Notes: generated by a model not told the origin, from the sequence alone. A stretch of 64,000 nt of DNA from Trema orientale (GCA_002914845.1 JXTC01000329.1:200710-264709); one strand, 5' to 3'; positions 1 through 12,162 are shown, counted from the first letter of the stretch. Numbers and translations: made by a program.

Positions 1-190
1 TGATCTCTAAGCCTTAATGTCCAAGGCTCTGATGAACACCTTCATCCTAGTCTTCTAGTAAGGATAGTTAGTACTATCCAATAAGAGTGGACGTAAAATT
101 GAGCTTCCTTTAGGAAAAAAAAAAACGACATTCCTACAAAAATGAATTGGAAACTTTCTAAAATCTCACTAAATAAATGTTAGTGGCCTT

Positions 191-202
191 GCTCTGATAC
201 CA
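191..202 (-). other. Primer-binding site for initiator tRNA-Met
   Basis: The minus strand reads TGGTATCAGAGC, the standard plant retroelement primer site complementary to the 3' end of initiator tRNA-Met. It lies 2 bp inside the LTR end at 205. This fixes the orientation of the element (minus) and identifies the adjoining repeat as its 5' LTR. Confidence 0.8.
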
Positions 203-1123
203 ACTGAAAGATCCAAGATTATAGGTATACCAATATTTTGATTTAATATATAATATAAACTAATATGCAGATTGGTTGTCACTATTATTACAACAGTGAA
301 TCGTATTGTTGTTATTGTAACACTAAGATATTGAACATGTACTTTATACAAAACAATCACAATAATGAAATTAAAAGAAAATAAATAATACTAGAGATTT
401 TTACATAATTTGGCTATTTTTCAATAACCTACTCTATAGGGTCACGCCCAGAGAAAGAAACATATTAGTAATAATATTTAAAGTACAAACTCAAATGACT
501 TAATCAAAGAAAGACTCCATCTAATCACTACTGGAAAAACATCTTTCCTCGGCGAAATGTTTTCCTCGTTAATGTCCATATTTCCCCAAGAAAAGTATTT
601 TATCGACGAAGGAATTTCGTTTTGAAATTGTCGGTGATATCGCGTCGATAATACTACATAACGATGAAAAGAAGACCGTTCATCGAGAATGGGTATATTA
701 TCGGCAACGATTCACTTCGCCGAGCATGCCAGTTTCGTTCGTCGTTTTGTGGGTCAAAATCTGACGAAAGATTTCGTTAGCATTACCTTTCTCAACAAAA
801 TTGATTCACCGACAAAGGTTTAGTTTGTTCATCAGAATTTTCACGCTCAAGGAAATGATTTCGTTGAAGAAGGTTTCAAATTTTTATTTTTTTTATTAAA
901 AAAATTTAGCAGATAGTTCTTTAATGATGAACGGATTTCGTTGAGGATTATTTTTTAATTGAAATTTATTAAATTTTAAATATTTGTAATTTTTATTTTT
1001 GTAAAATTTCAATTTTTTTAATAATTGATATGAACATAAAGAGAAATTAATCATAAATTGCAATTTGAAGTTAAAAACAAGTAGAGTTTTATAAATACAA
1101 AAAAAAAAAAAAATCTAATAAAA

Positions 1124-1124
1124 N
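1124..1124. other. Ambiguous base (N)
   Basis: A single N occurs beside an A-rich run inside the CACTA element, at a likely assembly or base-call uncertainty. It affects no gene. Confidence 0.95.
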
Positions 1125-1394
1125 CCAAGTGCATAACAACTAACAAGTGAAGAAGAAAAGTGGTTCAGCACTGGAACATAAAGAAAACACCAAGTATTTC
1201 GTTAACCCAAAAAAAAACGAAATCTGATGAGAAGCAAGTCTGGTAAAACACAAACACAATTAAGTCTAATACTAGTCTTCTGGAGATTCTGACGAGGATT
1301 GACTGCCGAAATCTTTGTTTTTGGGCCGATCCTCAGGGAACTTGGATCTGATAAAATTAGTGAGGTCTCTTACTTGCTCCTCCAACACAACTTC

Positions 1395-3114
1395 TCAAGC
1401 TGTCTTTGCTTGGGTATGCACCGAAGTTGATGCTAAATTGCTTGGATGTCTAAGCTTCCTACTCTCCAATCTTGGCAACTGTCCAGCTAATTTCAAATAA
1501 CCTGATCGAATACCCAACACTTGATCTACAATTTCAGTCTCAGTAAGAACAACAATTGAATCATCTTCATCATCTGAGTCGACAGAAGGCTGGGAATGCT
1601 TGATCTCTAACATCTCATTCTGCACATTAAAAAACAAACATATAGATTACTATATAGGTCGATGGAGCATCTCAATATACATAGAACGTGTCATCAGCTG
1701 TGAAGGAATTTAACTAAATTCTTAATCTTAATTAATTATTTTGGCATATCACATTATTATATAGGTATATATTATATAAGAAATGCTAAGATTATTTTCA
1801 GCATTTGATTCTATTGTAACGCCATGTGCGTCCTACTCTAGATGTAGGCTTTGTATAAAATACTAATCTTAGTAATTATGTGAACCATATATGGGAAGCA
1901 CAGACATATAGTACATGTATATATATATATATGTCTTACTTATAATGTCTTAACATATGTGTACATGTGTGTATGCATATTGAAATTGTGTATATGTACA
2001 AAGCATTTTAATAATTAATGCAAGTTTTGATTACTAATGTAAGTTACTTACATAGAGTGCCTCTACCTCTTTGTTTGCCCACTTAGCAGTCTTTCTATTC
2101 CAATGGGCAATACGAAATGTTTCTATCCTTCCAGGAGGTTGCTTCGTAGTATCATCAATCTACACAAGCAAATTTTAAGTATGTAAAACTAAATAAAATT
2201 TGATTTCCAAGTCAAACAAAATATATTAAATTTATTTGATACAAGTGCATATCTAGTAGCTGGTGTAGATCTTGACCCCGTAATACTCGTGAATGGTTTC
2301 TTGGCCCGATTTTCTTTGTTCACCTCACTCCTAGCCTAAAATAGATAAATAACAAACCTATATAGATATTTGTAGTCAAATATACACTAATTACTTGCTA
2401 TTAAAATAAAATTTTCACTAACCATGACTTTCTCACTACTCCAATAGTCACATAACCATTCCCAAGTTTCTTGAGACTCCACCTTCTCAGGCTTTTCCTC
2501 TTTTATTTGGTCGAGATCCATCTCTTTTTTCTTTTCGTCAAAGTATCTTTTGAGTTCAGCACGATAGTCCCTCCATATCTTATTAATCGATGGATCAATA
2601 GTTTCAGCAATTTCTTTTGAATCAACAAAATCAAATTTGTTCTTCACACCAAAAAAAAAAATGAGAAGGATCTGTTTGCATTAATAATAAACTCAGGGTA
2701 ATATAAAAATTGACCAATTTCTGCCTTCATCATTTGATAAATTTCTTTCCTCTGTTCTGCAGAGACAGCACTCCACCTCTCAATAGCTAATGGTGCTAGT
2801 TGGCGCACAACTTGTCCCATCTCAGTGGCCCATGGACCTGAATTTTTCCCAACTGCCCTCCAAGTTTGTTCATCGAACTCAATTTTGTACTTCTCTCCAG
2901 TTGCTACAATCTTTTTCTCCACTTTCAAACCTTTGGAAGGACCTCTTTTACCTTTCTTTGATGACCCTGAAAACAAAACCCCAGATATTATTAAATACAT
3001 ATCCAAATAATCAGTAACAATGTGTCTAACTACAGTACCTCGTAAATGAAAATTACCTGCTTCTGTAGAAGGACAGGAACATTTAGGGTGATCAAAAGGG
3101 TGTTGTGATGACAT
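1395..3114 (-). pseudogene. CACTA accessory protein gene (TNPA / Transposase_24 type), multi-exon, probably inactive
   Basis: A separate spliced reading frame follows the TNP2 remnant on the same strand. A likely first exon is 3114-3057 (MSSQHPFDHPKCSCPSTEA, donor GCAG|GTAATT). The next exon starts at 2966 (SSKKGKRGPSKGLKVEKK...FDEQTWRAVGKN...) and carries the Transposase_24 signature. Later exons are about 2640-2424 (IWRDYRAELKRYF...WEWLCDYW), about 2337-2250 (ARSEVNKENRAKKPF), about 2160-2050 (RIETFRIAHWNRKTAKWAN) and about 1637-1395 (acidic SDDEDDS, then VLGIRSGYLKLAGQLP). In En/Spm the partner protein binds subterminal repeats and helps transposition. The junction near 2650 is not clean, so I could not define every intron; it may be decayed. 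The start overlaps the end of the TNP2 frame, as if a deletion fused the two genes. Confidence 0.75.
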
Positions 3115-3127
3115 AATGAACCTATAA

Positions 3128-4449
3128 TATTGCATGTAGGGCATGCCTTGAACCCTTTTGTAGACCATCCAGACATATAAGCATATGCTGGAAAGTCATT
3201 GATTGTCCATAGTAAAGCAGCACACATTCGAAACACCTCTCCATTGACCACATCACGAGTGTCGACTCCTGTTTCCCATAATTCTTTCAATTCATCTATC
3301 AACGGCCGAAGGAAGACACCAATATCTTTCTCAGGGGCCTTGGGTCCAGGAATAAGTAGACTCATCATAAGAAATGATTGATTCATACACCGCCATGGTG
3401 GTATGTTATAAGGAACTAAGATCATAGGCCACATGTTATAAGCATTGCTCATATTACCAAACGGGTTAAATCCATCAGTAGCTAATCCCAACTTGACATT
3501 TCTCGAATCCCTTGCGAAATTAGGATACGTCCGATCAAAATGTTTCCATGCCTCAGTATCTGCAGGGTGTCTTAATACACCATCAATTTTAGGGCGCTCT
3601 GCTTCATGCCATACCATATCCTTAGCAGTGTGTCCTGAGCTATATAATCTTCTTAACCTAGGTGTGATAGGAAAATATCGCATAACTTTATGTGGCACTT
3701 TCCTCCCTGCAGTGTCTTTTTTTATCCAACCATTTTCATTACAAATAGGACAATTATCCAAACTTGCATTTTCTTTCCAGAACAAAACACAATCGTGCTT
3801 GCATACATGAATGGATTCGTATCCTAATCCTAGATCACGAAGCTTTGACTTAGCCTCATAATGTTTTTGGTAATATTGTTCCCTCAGGAAATGCTTCCTT
3901 AAGAAGTTTAAGCAACATATCAAAAGATTTGTTACTCCACTTATTCAAGGCCTTCAAGTGCATTAATTTCACTAAGAATGTCATTGCAGAAAAATTCTTA
4001 CAAGTTGGATACAATTCTTTTTCAGTATCTTTGAAAAGATCATCTAACGTCCCAAAACTTGTTCCTCCTGTAGGGATGTCACCGTCATTTGAGTTTTCAT
4101 TATGTTCTTGCATATTAAAATAACTTCCTTGAACATCTTCTAAAACATCGACCATTTCATCACCGCTCTCATTTGAGCTAGTATCTTCAGAGTCTGAATC
4201 ACATTCAAAAAACTTCTCTCCGTGAAATATCCACGTTTGATAGGTCCTTTGAAACCCATAATCTATTATATGACATTGAACAATATGAAGAAGTTGGAAA
4301 CAACTGTTCATACACTTCATACACGGACATCTAATCTTTCCTTCAATATTAACATGGTTCCGAGCAAAGTCAATGAAAGTTGTTACTCCATTTATATACT
4401 CTTCAGAAAATCGATTCAGTTCTATAATCCAACTCTTGTCAACTGCCGT
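3128..4449 (-). pseudogene. CACTA TNP2-type transposase (Transposase_21 domain), frameshifted and C-terminally deleted
   Basis: Reading from about 4449 down, the frame gives DKSWI...FSEEYINGV, then IRCPCMKC, WIFHGE, and LYPTCKNFSAMTFLVKLMHL, the usual N-terminus of plant TNP2 proteins. The frame is then lost near 3850-3900 (AFPEGTILPK stays in one frame, YEAKSKLRDLGLGYESI is in the next). It continues through CKHDCVLFWK, CPICNENGW, RRLYSSGHTAKDMVWH, DGFNPFG and FKACPTCN, all hallmarks of the Transposase_21 domain. After CPTCN (about 3128) family similarity stops; the DUF4216/DUF4218 half seen in full-length relatives is missing. No ATG is present at the usual start: the triplet before DKSW is GTT, with an in-frame TGA four codons further upstream. 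It once encoded the enzyme that cuts CACTA ends. Confidence 0.88.
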
Positions 4450-5330
4450 TTCTCAAAGTTCACTGAAAGATCCAACCATCAGTGTAAGCTAAAAATTCCT
4501 AATTAATGTGTCGTACTAAGGTGTCCTACATTAATGAGTCCAACAATAATTAAAAAAAAAATCTCACATCTCTATTCTCAAAAGGCAGAATTATTGCAAA
4601 GACAATAATAAACAAATTGGGAAAGCTTAAAAAAACATTACATATTGAAAAGGACAGACAACTCAGAAAGGAGAAAAAATATATATGACATAAAGCTTAC
4701 ACAAATAAATGTTACTTTTAGCATATAGATAAATTGTCTAGAAAAGAGAACTTATACCACCTAATGCACTGTGACATATGAACTCATCTTGAGAAACAAT
4801 ATTACAAATAAATCAGCTAATGCAGAATATCAAGTATACATTAAATTAATATTGAATCAATAAACATTATAGTTAGTGCTAAAGCAAAATCATAAATAAT
4901 GTGGCCACTTTAACATAAAATATACCATGTGAAAGAGGAATTATATCTTATATTTTACTTAATGCAGATTAAGACCCAATACAATATTGAATATACAATA
5001 TTGAATATTAATGACATGAAAAACCATTAGAAAAAAGACATAGCACAAATCCCATATGTAAATTGCAAGATTACAGAAAATATAAGGCAAACACTATCAC
5101 CATCTATAATCAATCAACTGACACAATAAGCATTCCTAGATCAAACCTAAGAAAAATCCTCAATAATCGCCAAAACTACATTCCTCAAAACTGATCTATC
5201 ATTTTTATCAAAAAAAAAAAAAAAAAGAAACAAAGAATCTGATTTAGACTTCATTCTAGGGATTTTAACAATTCCATAAACCGAATCAGTAGCATATAAA
5301 TGGAAACCCACATCAAAAACACATAAATAT

Positions 5331-5333
<3 letters not shown>

Positions 5334-5370
<37 letters not shown>
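5334..5370. repeat. TA microsatellite
   Basis: An uninterrupted (TA)n run of about 18 repeats lies inside the CACTA element; a second run of about 16 lies at 5499-5530. Confidence 0.9.
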
Positions 5371-5374
<4 letters not shown>

Positions 5375-5494
5375 CATTTAAGAAGACAATGGCATCATCA
5401 AGAACAGAAGCGAACAAAACCTGACTTGTCTTCTTGATCTGCCAATGGCGTGCTTACTTCCCCTGTTTTAGAGAAACAGAGTAAACTTTAATAA

Positions 5495-5533
<39 letters not shown>

Positions 5534-6280
5534 GGAAAGGGAGAGAGAGATAGAGTCTATGCTTGTAACTAACCCTTTCTCACAAACGACAATGGCGAAT
5601 GAGCTGAGATAATAGGCAAAAGAGAGGAAGAAGAAAGAGCAATAGTCAACATAAATAATGGAGTCAAATAATTGGAACCTAATACTACTGGCTATCAGAA
5701 AAGGCCCACTTTAATTAGTAGGTTATCAAGGAACCCAATTCGTGGAGGATGGCCCAACTCGTGGACATTGGTCTGCTAAAAAACTTAATCGCGCGCTTCA
5801 ATCATAGTGCCACACAATTTTAGCGCCCAGATTTTGGGTGCAAAATTTCTTCAACGAACTTCTTTGTTCGTCGAGAATAGTCTATGAATTTACGGTGGCT
5901 TAAACTTCCTTTAACAACGAATATATATCAAGTCCACAAAACTTTTGGCGGTTTTTTTTCCCACTAATGCAATTTCAATGAAACCATAAATTCACCGGTA
6001 ATGGTTCTTAATGGTGACGAAGAGTTTCGCCGACGAAACACTCATTCATTGTTAGCAATATGCTTAAGTGGATATGGAATTTTAGCCGACGAATTTCACA
6101 CTTTCCCCAATGATAAGCGCATTTTCTCAACGAATGTATTTCCCCGAAAAAAAGAATTCGTCGACGAAAAATTATTTTCTTATAGTGAATCTTAATGCAC
6201 CGTGAAAGACACTACCACCAATATATTCAGTGGGCTCTATTGGTCTTATTTGACTCTATGTTTTTGAACTCCATCCAACA

Positions 6281-7617
6281 TTTAGATCAATCTTATCTCA
6301 ATCAATATCAAATAAATACCAAGATTTAAGAAAATTAACCAATTATTTCATAAATATATGGAGCTGTTGCGATAGATTAAAAATCTGATCACAACAACTC
6401 AGCAAATTAAATTAATTAACTAATGAAAAATTAATTAATTGATGAACAACTATCCAGCGCCAATTAAGGACGAAAGTCCTTATGAATTTACTTCAGAAAC
6501 CTGTCTAAATACATTGATTCAATAAGGGCAATCAAATATCTATCAAGGACAAAAGAATGAGGAAATAATCAATGATATATGGGGTAAATATAAAAGAAAT
6601 TGATTGAAAATTAATAGGATAAATATCTTATTCATACTAAGTAGCAAAATACGTTTTTCCTAATATATTCTACCATTATAATTATCAGATATGGAAACAA
6701 AGCTCGTTTAGACATGTTCTAGAAGATTTCCATAAAAAGCAAATCTCAGGTTTTATTATTGTAAAACAACACTTGTTGTAATAACTTCAAACTTGTTGTA
6801 GCAATATTTTCTTCAGATTTATCAACTTGAGTTCTCATAACTTTGCAATTTAGAATACCAAACTTTTGGACCTAACAGAAAACTCATGATTTGTTTGCTG
6901 AAATGTCCAAGAAAGTTTCCAATTTATATTATAAAGTCTTGGAATTCAAATCCATGAACAAATCCTATAATTGTATAATCACCAATAAACATAAAACAAA
7001 AAATTATTAGAAAATCACAATCCCCTACATTATCATCAATATATAACACATAAGTACCAGTGGCATAGTAGTTTATGGACATAAATACTAAGTAGTTATC
7101 TTGATTCAATCTTAGTATTTATCTCGGTTCAATGCTAAGTACTTCTACTAATCCAAAGCATAATTATAAAGAAAGTCTTGATCCAAATATCTAAGCATCA
7201 CCAAAAAAATCGAACTACTAAATCAAATGATTCTAATCCAATTGTTAGTCACCAGTGTTACACTAGATACTACCTGAGGAAGAAAAAAAATATGAATTGC
7301 TAAATAGTTAAACAATTATATTTGGAAAACCTTTTAGTATTGAAATTACCTACATAGTTAGTGTAATTCAAAATAGTTTGCAAACCATATATACATGTAT
7401 ATATGAAAAAATTTCACTATATTTGAAAATATTTCACTTTAGAAACAAAAATTAAGTGTTAACAAATAAACTTTTAGTTATTGCAAAAATCGCTTAACAC
7501 ATTAGTAGCTAAATAAGAGGATAAAGGAAGAATAATGTCAGGGATCCTTATTCCTATCCGAACTTATGTAGCCTTTAAACTGTAACCATTTACTAATATT
7601 ATTAAAAATATTCGGTG
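6281..7617. other. Gene-free AT-rich spacer
   Basis: No coding exon, RNA gene or clear element end was found. The five bases after the LTR end (TTTAG, 6281-6285) are the expected outer target duplication, but the other copy is outside the window. The short open frames here have no family features. Confidence 0.5.
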
Positions 7618-7690
7618 TAAATTATAATTTATAAATTGAATAATGACAACGCATATGTCATATAAGTTGGTATTAAAAAAATTAGGACAA
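7618..7690. repeat. Half copy of a dispersed MITE family (GACAACNCANATGNCAT motif)
   Basis: The stretch holds ATGACAACGCATATGTCAT followed by GTTGGTATTAAAAAAATT. The same module occurs at 24075-24180, and as both arms of inverted repeats at 10982-11707 and 35537-35680. Only one arm is recognisable here. Confidence 0.5.
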
Positions 7691-7769
7691 GAGTTAAAAT
7701 CCTCTGCTTTATTCATAAAAGAGTAAAAGAGTAAGTACAATACATGGTTTTGGTTTATTTATTTATTTT

Positions 7770-7840
7770 TTAACAGGTAAAAAAATACATATAGATATGT
7801 TTTAAAAAAAAAAAATACCTACTAGATTATGGCCTTATAT
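7770..7840. repeat. Fragment of the TACCTACTAGATT MITE family
   Basis: ATACATATAGATATG, an A-run and TACCTACTAGATTATGG match the right arm of the complete copy at 56681-56900 and the partial copy at 22921-23035. No left arm is evident. Confidence 0.5.
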
Positions 7841-9694
7841 ATATAGGACAAGGATACAATCCTTCTTTGGGACTAGTCACTCAGTGCTTATTTAATTATT
7901 AAAGTCAATTAACTTTCATCCAACGGCTATGAAGAGTTAAGGGGTAATGGCATGGCAAAAACTATAACCGGCTGAAGAGGTCTTTTTCCTTTATCTTTTC
8001 ATTTTTTTAAAAATCTTTAAGATGCTGCTGTGTAAAAACAGAGGAGGAAAAAATTAGATCCAAATTCTCAAAAAAATAAAACAACTATACCCGAGATTCT
8101 TCCCCAAATTCTTCGACCCAAATCTTAAAAAACTCTGCAAAAGAATAATTAACCCTTTCGTAAATTTAAAAAAAAAAAAAAATGAAACCAACTGACGACG
8201 ACGAATGACAATACGGGTGACACTTGCGGACACTGTTTAAGTATAGATGGCTGATCTATTCGCTCAATTTCGAGGTTAGTCAATATAGAACTCTAGCAAA
8301 ATATATCTTGTATTGTTCTAATAGTCAAGTCTCTAAAACATAATAGTTTGATTATTGTACACGATAATGCCTAATCTGATCATCAACATTGTTGTATATT
8401 AATTAATGTTATGGAGTTGTCTTATTAATTTTATGGTCCTTGTCTCATACAGTAAGGGGGAAAAGGGAGTTAGAATCATTTATTAGCAATGACAAAGATA
8501 AAATTGAAAATACAAGAATTTAAAAAGTGCAGTCACGCTGTTCTCTGATAAGGTTCTGCTATGTTGTTCAAAAGTTCAATAATGAGTTAAAGGCAGATAT
8601 AAGAGAATTGGATTTGGGAGTTAACTGAACTGAGAAGTGTAAAATTTTATCGAGCATTAGTGACATGGTTGGTGGACAATTTTGATGTTGATTCAAGTAC
8701 TCTTAGTGTACATGGAAAGCAGTTCAAATTTAACTCCAAACTATTTAAGTGGATGGTGGTTATGTTTTCACATATTCTAATATTAATTTATACTTTAATT
8801 TACCAGTCGTCAGTTTTTGGTTTGCCTTTTTTTTTTTTTTTTTTGCTTGAATTCTCATTTATTTATTTATTTATTTACTTGAAAGGATCCTTGAGGGAAA
8901 TTTATTAAGATATTAAAGTCAAATCAGCTTCTAAAATATCATGCAACAAAATAAGAACACAATCCCCATCGATGAATATACATCAACAGATCTCAATCCC
9001 ACTAATGCTAGAGTGTGGACTGCAATATTTATCTGGCAAGAAATATAGTAGCATCTACCACTCCTACAAGTGAGAGTAAATCGACAATAGTTTGTTATAA
9101 GAGGATACAATAGACGACTAAAAATGTGGTAATGATACTATATTTATTTTTATATGTACGTCATATAAATATGGAATCAGTGAAACAAAATCTGTTTTTT
9201 TATTTTATAAAAGTATTATTTATTTATATATACAAGTTTTCAAAATTCACAAAGTTTCAAACCTATTAATATTAAAAAAAATTAATTTTCTATGCAAAAG
9301 TTATATGGTAGTACAAAATACTAGGACAACTTTTTTTCTATTTTTATTATTTTTATATCAATCATTTGGTATTTAAATGTTCAATTTCCTACATGCGTGA
9401 ATAATTGGCCATATTTTTCAGCAGTAATGAATACTGGCAACGAAAAAAAAAATTATCTTTATTTTTGTTCAACACAAAATTAAATACCTAAAAGTATAAT
9501 TGAGATTTCATTTTTTTAGTGGTTATAAATAGTTAAACGGTAATCAATAGTTATAAGTATGGTATTATAATCGTGTGATAATATTATAAAATTATCAAGT
9601 GGTAAATATGTGACAACATAATTAAGTTATGATTTAATATGATCATTAGTGCTTTCTAATAAAAAAATCAATGTCTAATCCTTTGAATATTTGT
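7841..9694. other. Gene-free spacer
   Basis: I see only AT-rich sequence with poly-A/T runs (for example 8827-8844). An 82-residue open frame at 8660-8908 has no domain or splice context and ends in low-complexity residues; I do not support it as a gene. Confidence 0.5.
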
Positions 9695-9985
9695 TGGGCT
9701 ATGTTGTATTATTTCCCCAAAAATATTACTTTACTTGGCTTTGTCTTGTTACCTAAACAAGATTCTCATGTTACATAAGGAAATAACAATGTTACATATC
9801 TTTTACATTTTATGTGGATGTTCAAATCTGTACGGGGTTTAGGCTATAGTTCCATGTTGTATTTTTTCCCTAAAAATATTACTCTATTGGTCTTGTATTA
9901 TTACCTAAACAAGATTTTCGTATTACCTAAAGAAATAACAATGTTACATATCATTTACTTTTTATGTGGAAGTTTAAATATATAC
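9695..9985. repeat. Diverged tandem duplication, about 140 bp per copy
   Basis: Copy 1 (9695-9833) and copy 2 (9848-9985) share ATGTTGTATT...AAAAATATTACT, TTACCTAAACAAGATT and AATAACAATGTTACATATC in the same order and orientation. They differ by scattered changes and small gaps. The copies have no coding potential. Confidence 0.8.
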
Positions 9986-10981
9986 AGATATCTCAAGATG
10001 CTAAGAAGACCAAAATAACCCTTGTTATGCTTAGAAAAAAGCCACATAGCAGCTTATCCAAACCTGCTATAGCAGATTTCTATCCAAGTTAAATGACAAA
10101 ATTAACTTCTAAATGTACGCCACTTTCATGTTAAATGATGGGCGACTAGTCCCTAAATTTTACATTATGGACTATGAACTAGCATATATATATATATATA
10201 TATCAAAGTTTCCACCCAATGTATATATATGGACACTACGGCTAAAAAGCAGTGCAATATTTAGAGCGGAATTGGAAGCCGCATGGGCAATAGTTAGGGT
10301 TTCCAATCAACCGACCAGTTCTCACTATTCTTCATACTATGCGGAAATTATGTCGTCTATAAATAAGTAATAATCATATGAATGATGCTGTTTGTATTTT
10401 ATTATGTCTTACACTAATTTATATATATACGCATGATTTAATTATGTAAATAAAATCCTTTCAAAAAAAAATATGTAAATAAAATATGTACACAAAATAT
10501 CAACATTGTTGTTGTTAGGAGAGACGTCTGTATACGTAACATTATCTTTTTGGAGCTTGAGTCAGGCAATTCTTTTTTTAATGGCATAAAATATATTGAT
10601 ATCTTTTTCTGTTTAGTATTATAGAAAAACAAAAAAAATCAGCTGTTGTTACGTAACTTTCACATACTAGTTGATTTTTTGTATTGGCAATAAAAGGTCC
10701 TTCTTAGCTCTTAATTACACTTTTTCTTTTGACCACAATTTTTTTTTCTTTTTTTCTTTTTTTTTTTGGACGGCGAATAATACCAATCACATTAAATTTA
10801 CGATCACTTTTGATAAATAGTTCTTGGTTACGTATTGCTTAATTAAATCATGAGTGCAGGCGTTTTCTTTCTTCAATTTTTTTTTCTTGTTAATATATAA
10901 TATGTTTTGAAGCTTTTCACTCATTTGATCACCTAAGGAAATGAAGAAGGCTGATGTTTGAGATTCCACCAATTATTCTAA

Positions 10982-11707
10982 TTTTTTAATATCACCTGAC
11001 GTGGCATATATTTTGTCAGCATTTAATTTGTGAATGTTATTATATCTATTAGTGTGAACTATAAAAAATGCCCTCAAGTTTGAGTGTTCTGCAATTTAAA
11101 TTTTAAAGTTTAGATTCTGCAAAATAGTACCATAAAATTAAGAATTTCTGAAAATTAATACCCCAAACTGACTTTTTAACTAATTTTAGTAGCGTAAAAA
11201 TAATAATATCCTCAATTAAAACTGGATTAATCCTTATTATTCTCCTTAATTTTGAGAATATTATTGTCTTTTATTAGTTAAAGTTATTCAAAAAATCAAC
11301 TCAGGGTATTATTTTACAGGGTTCAAACTTTAAGAATAGTACCCTGAGATTAAGAATTTCTGAAAATTAATACCCTAAACTGACTTTTTAACTAATTTTA
11401 GTAACATAAAAATAATAATATCCTCAATTAAAACTGGATTAATCCTTATTATTCTCCTTAATTTGGAGAATATTATTGTCTTTTATTAGTTCAAATTATT
11501 CAAAAAATCAGCTCAGAGTATTAATTTTCAGAAATTCTTAATCTCAGGGTATTATTTTACAGAGTCCAAACTTTAGAGTTTAAATTGTAGAACACCCAAA
11601 CTTTAGAGTATTTTTTTTTTATAGTTTACCCTATCTATTAGTGGTAAGTTTTAGTTCATCAATTGAAATATGACAAATCACATCAAGTCAGGTGGTATTA
11701 AAAAAAA
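10982..11707. mobile_element. MITE interrupted by a second MITE
   Basis: The left arm from 10982 (TTTTTTAATATCACCTGACG...TTTGTCA) is the inverted complement of the right arm ending at 11707 (TGACAAATCA...CAGGTGGTATTAAAAAAA). Together the arms make a small element of about 140 bp, split at TATCTATTAG by the element at 11053-11631. The intact relative at 35537-35680 shows the unsplit form. Confidence 0.7.
11053..11631. mobile_element. Mutator-type MITE with about 105-bp inverted ends
   Basis: The ends are about 105-bp inverted repeats: ACTATAAAAAATGCCCTC... from the left, ACTATAAAAAAAAATACTC... from the right, both running to AAGAATTTCTGAAAATTAATAC. A 10-bp flanking duplication, TATCTATTAG, lies at 11043-11052 and 11632-11641. 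Long inverted ends with a 9-10-bp duplication point to the Mutator superfamily. The interior is a tandem duplication of about 210 bp (units from about 11130 and 11340) with few differences. There is no coding capacity. Confidence 0.85.
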
Positions 11708-12162
11708 GTGAGATAATACGTAGAATCCTTAGCACTATCTTTTTTCTTTTAAGGGTAAAGTTCGAAATTTGTTAATTTTGAGTTGGAGGTTTAATTAATT
11801 TAAGTAGGATTAAAGTAAGAGAATTTATGCCAAACAGGAACTCAAAGGCAATTTCAAAAAGACTAAATTTAAGAGATCTTGTTATGAGGGGCTTATTTGC
11901 AAAGAAAATTACAAGATGTGGCCATTTAGGTTTGGCCACGTGGCTCCCAAATCTAAGAAACCCCTTCACCTTTCTTTGCTCCCTCGATCCATCCCTCCTT
12001 TTTTCTCTCGTTGTGTATCCTAAATGGCCGTCCCTCAAGTGACCATCCTCTGATTATTTTCAACTACTACCACTACCACTAATTGAACGGCTACACTCGA
12101 GCAAAAATGGTGCAACTAGTGGAAATGGAGTGATCGACCTTGCCTTCTTTCATGGCTCCAAA
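11708..12162. other. Gene-free stretch, possible old LTR fragment
   Basis: The section 11820-12150 is less AT-rich (GGCCACGTGGCTCCC, TTCACCTTTCTTTGCTCCC) and resembles promoter/leader-like parts of plant LTRs such as the one at 14387-16589. No TG...CA ends or target duplication can be shown, so this is only a suspicion. Confidence 0.25.

Larger units (their letters stand above)
526..6187. mobile_element. CACTA (En/Spm) DNA transposon, deleted derivative
   Basis: The left end starts CACTACTGGAAAAAC at 526 and the right end, read inward, starts CACTATAAGAAAATAA from 6187: typical CACTA terminal inverted repeats. The element is flanked by the 3-bp duplication AAT (523-525 and 6188-6190), the size CACTA elements make. 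Both subterminal regions (about 540-960 and 5780-6180) are rich in TTCGTCG/CGACGAA-like motifs in both orientations, as expected for transposase-binding arrays. Both coding genes are on the minus strand: a TNP2-type transposase remnant and a TNPA/Transposase_24 remnant. At 5.66 kb it is shorter than usual autonomous copies and lacks the C-terminal half of TNP2, so it is probably non-autonomous. Confidence 0.92.
1..6280 (-). mobile_element. Copia-like LTR retroelement fossil: leader, primer site and 5' LTR, split by a CACTA insertion
   Basis: Read on the minus strand, an LTR begins TGTTGGATGG at 6280 and ends GATCTTTCA at 205. It is followed after 2 bp by TGGTATCAGAGC, the primer-binding site for initiator tRNA-Met, and then by leader sequence running off the window at 1. 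The CACTA element at 526-6187 lies inside the LTR; without it and one copy of its target duplication the LTR is about 411 bp. TG...CA ends, the primer site and this length fit Ty1/Copia (inference). The internal coding part is outside the window, so wholeness cannot be judged. The LTR must predate the CACTA insertion, which is itself decayed, so it is old. Confidence 0.72.
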
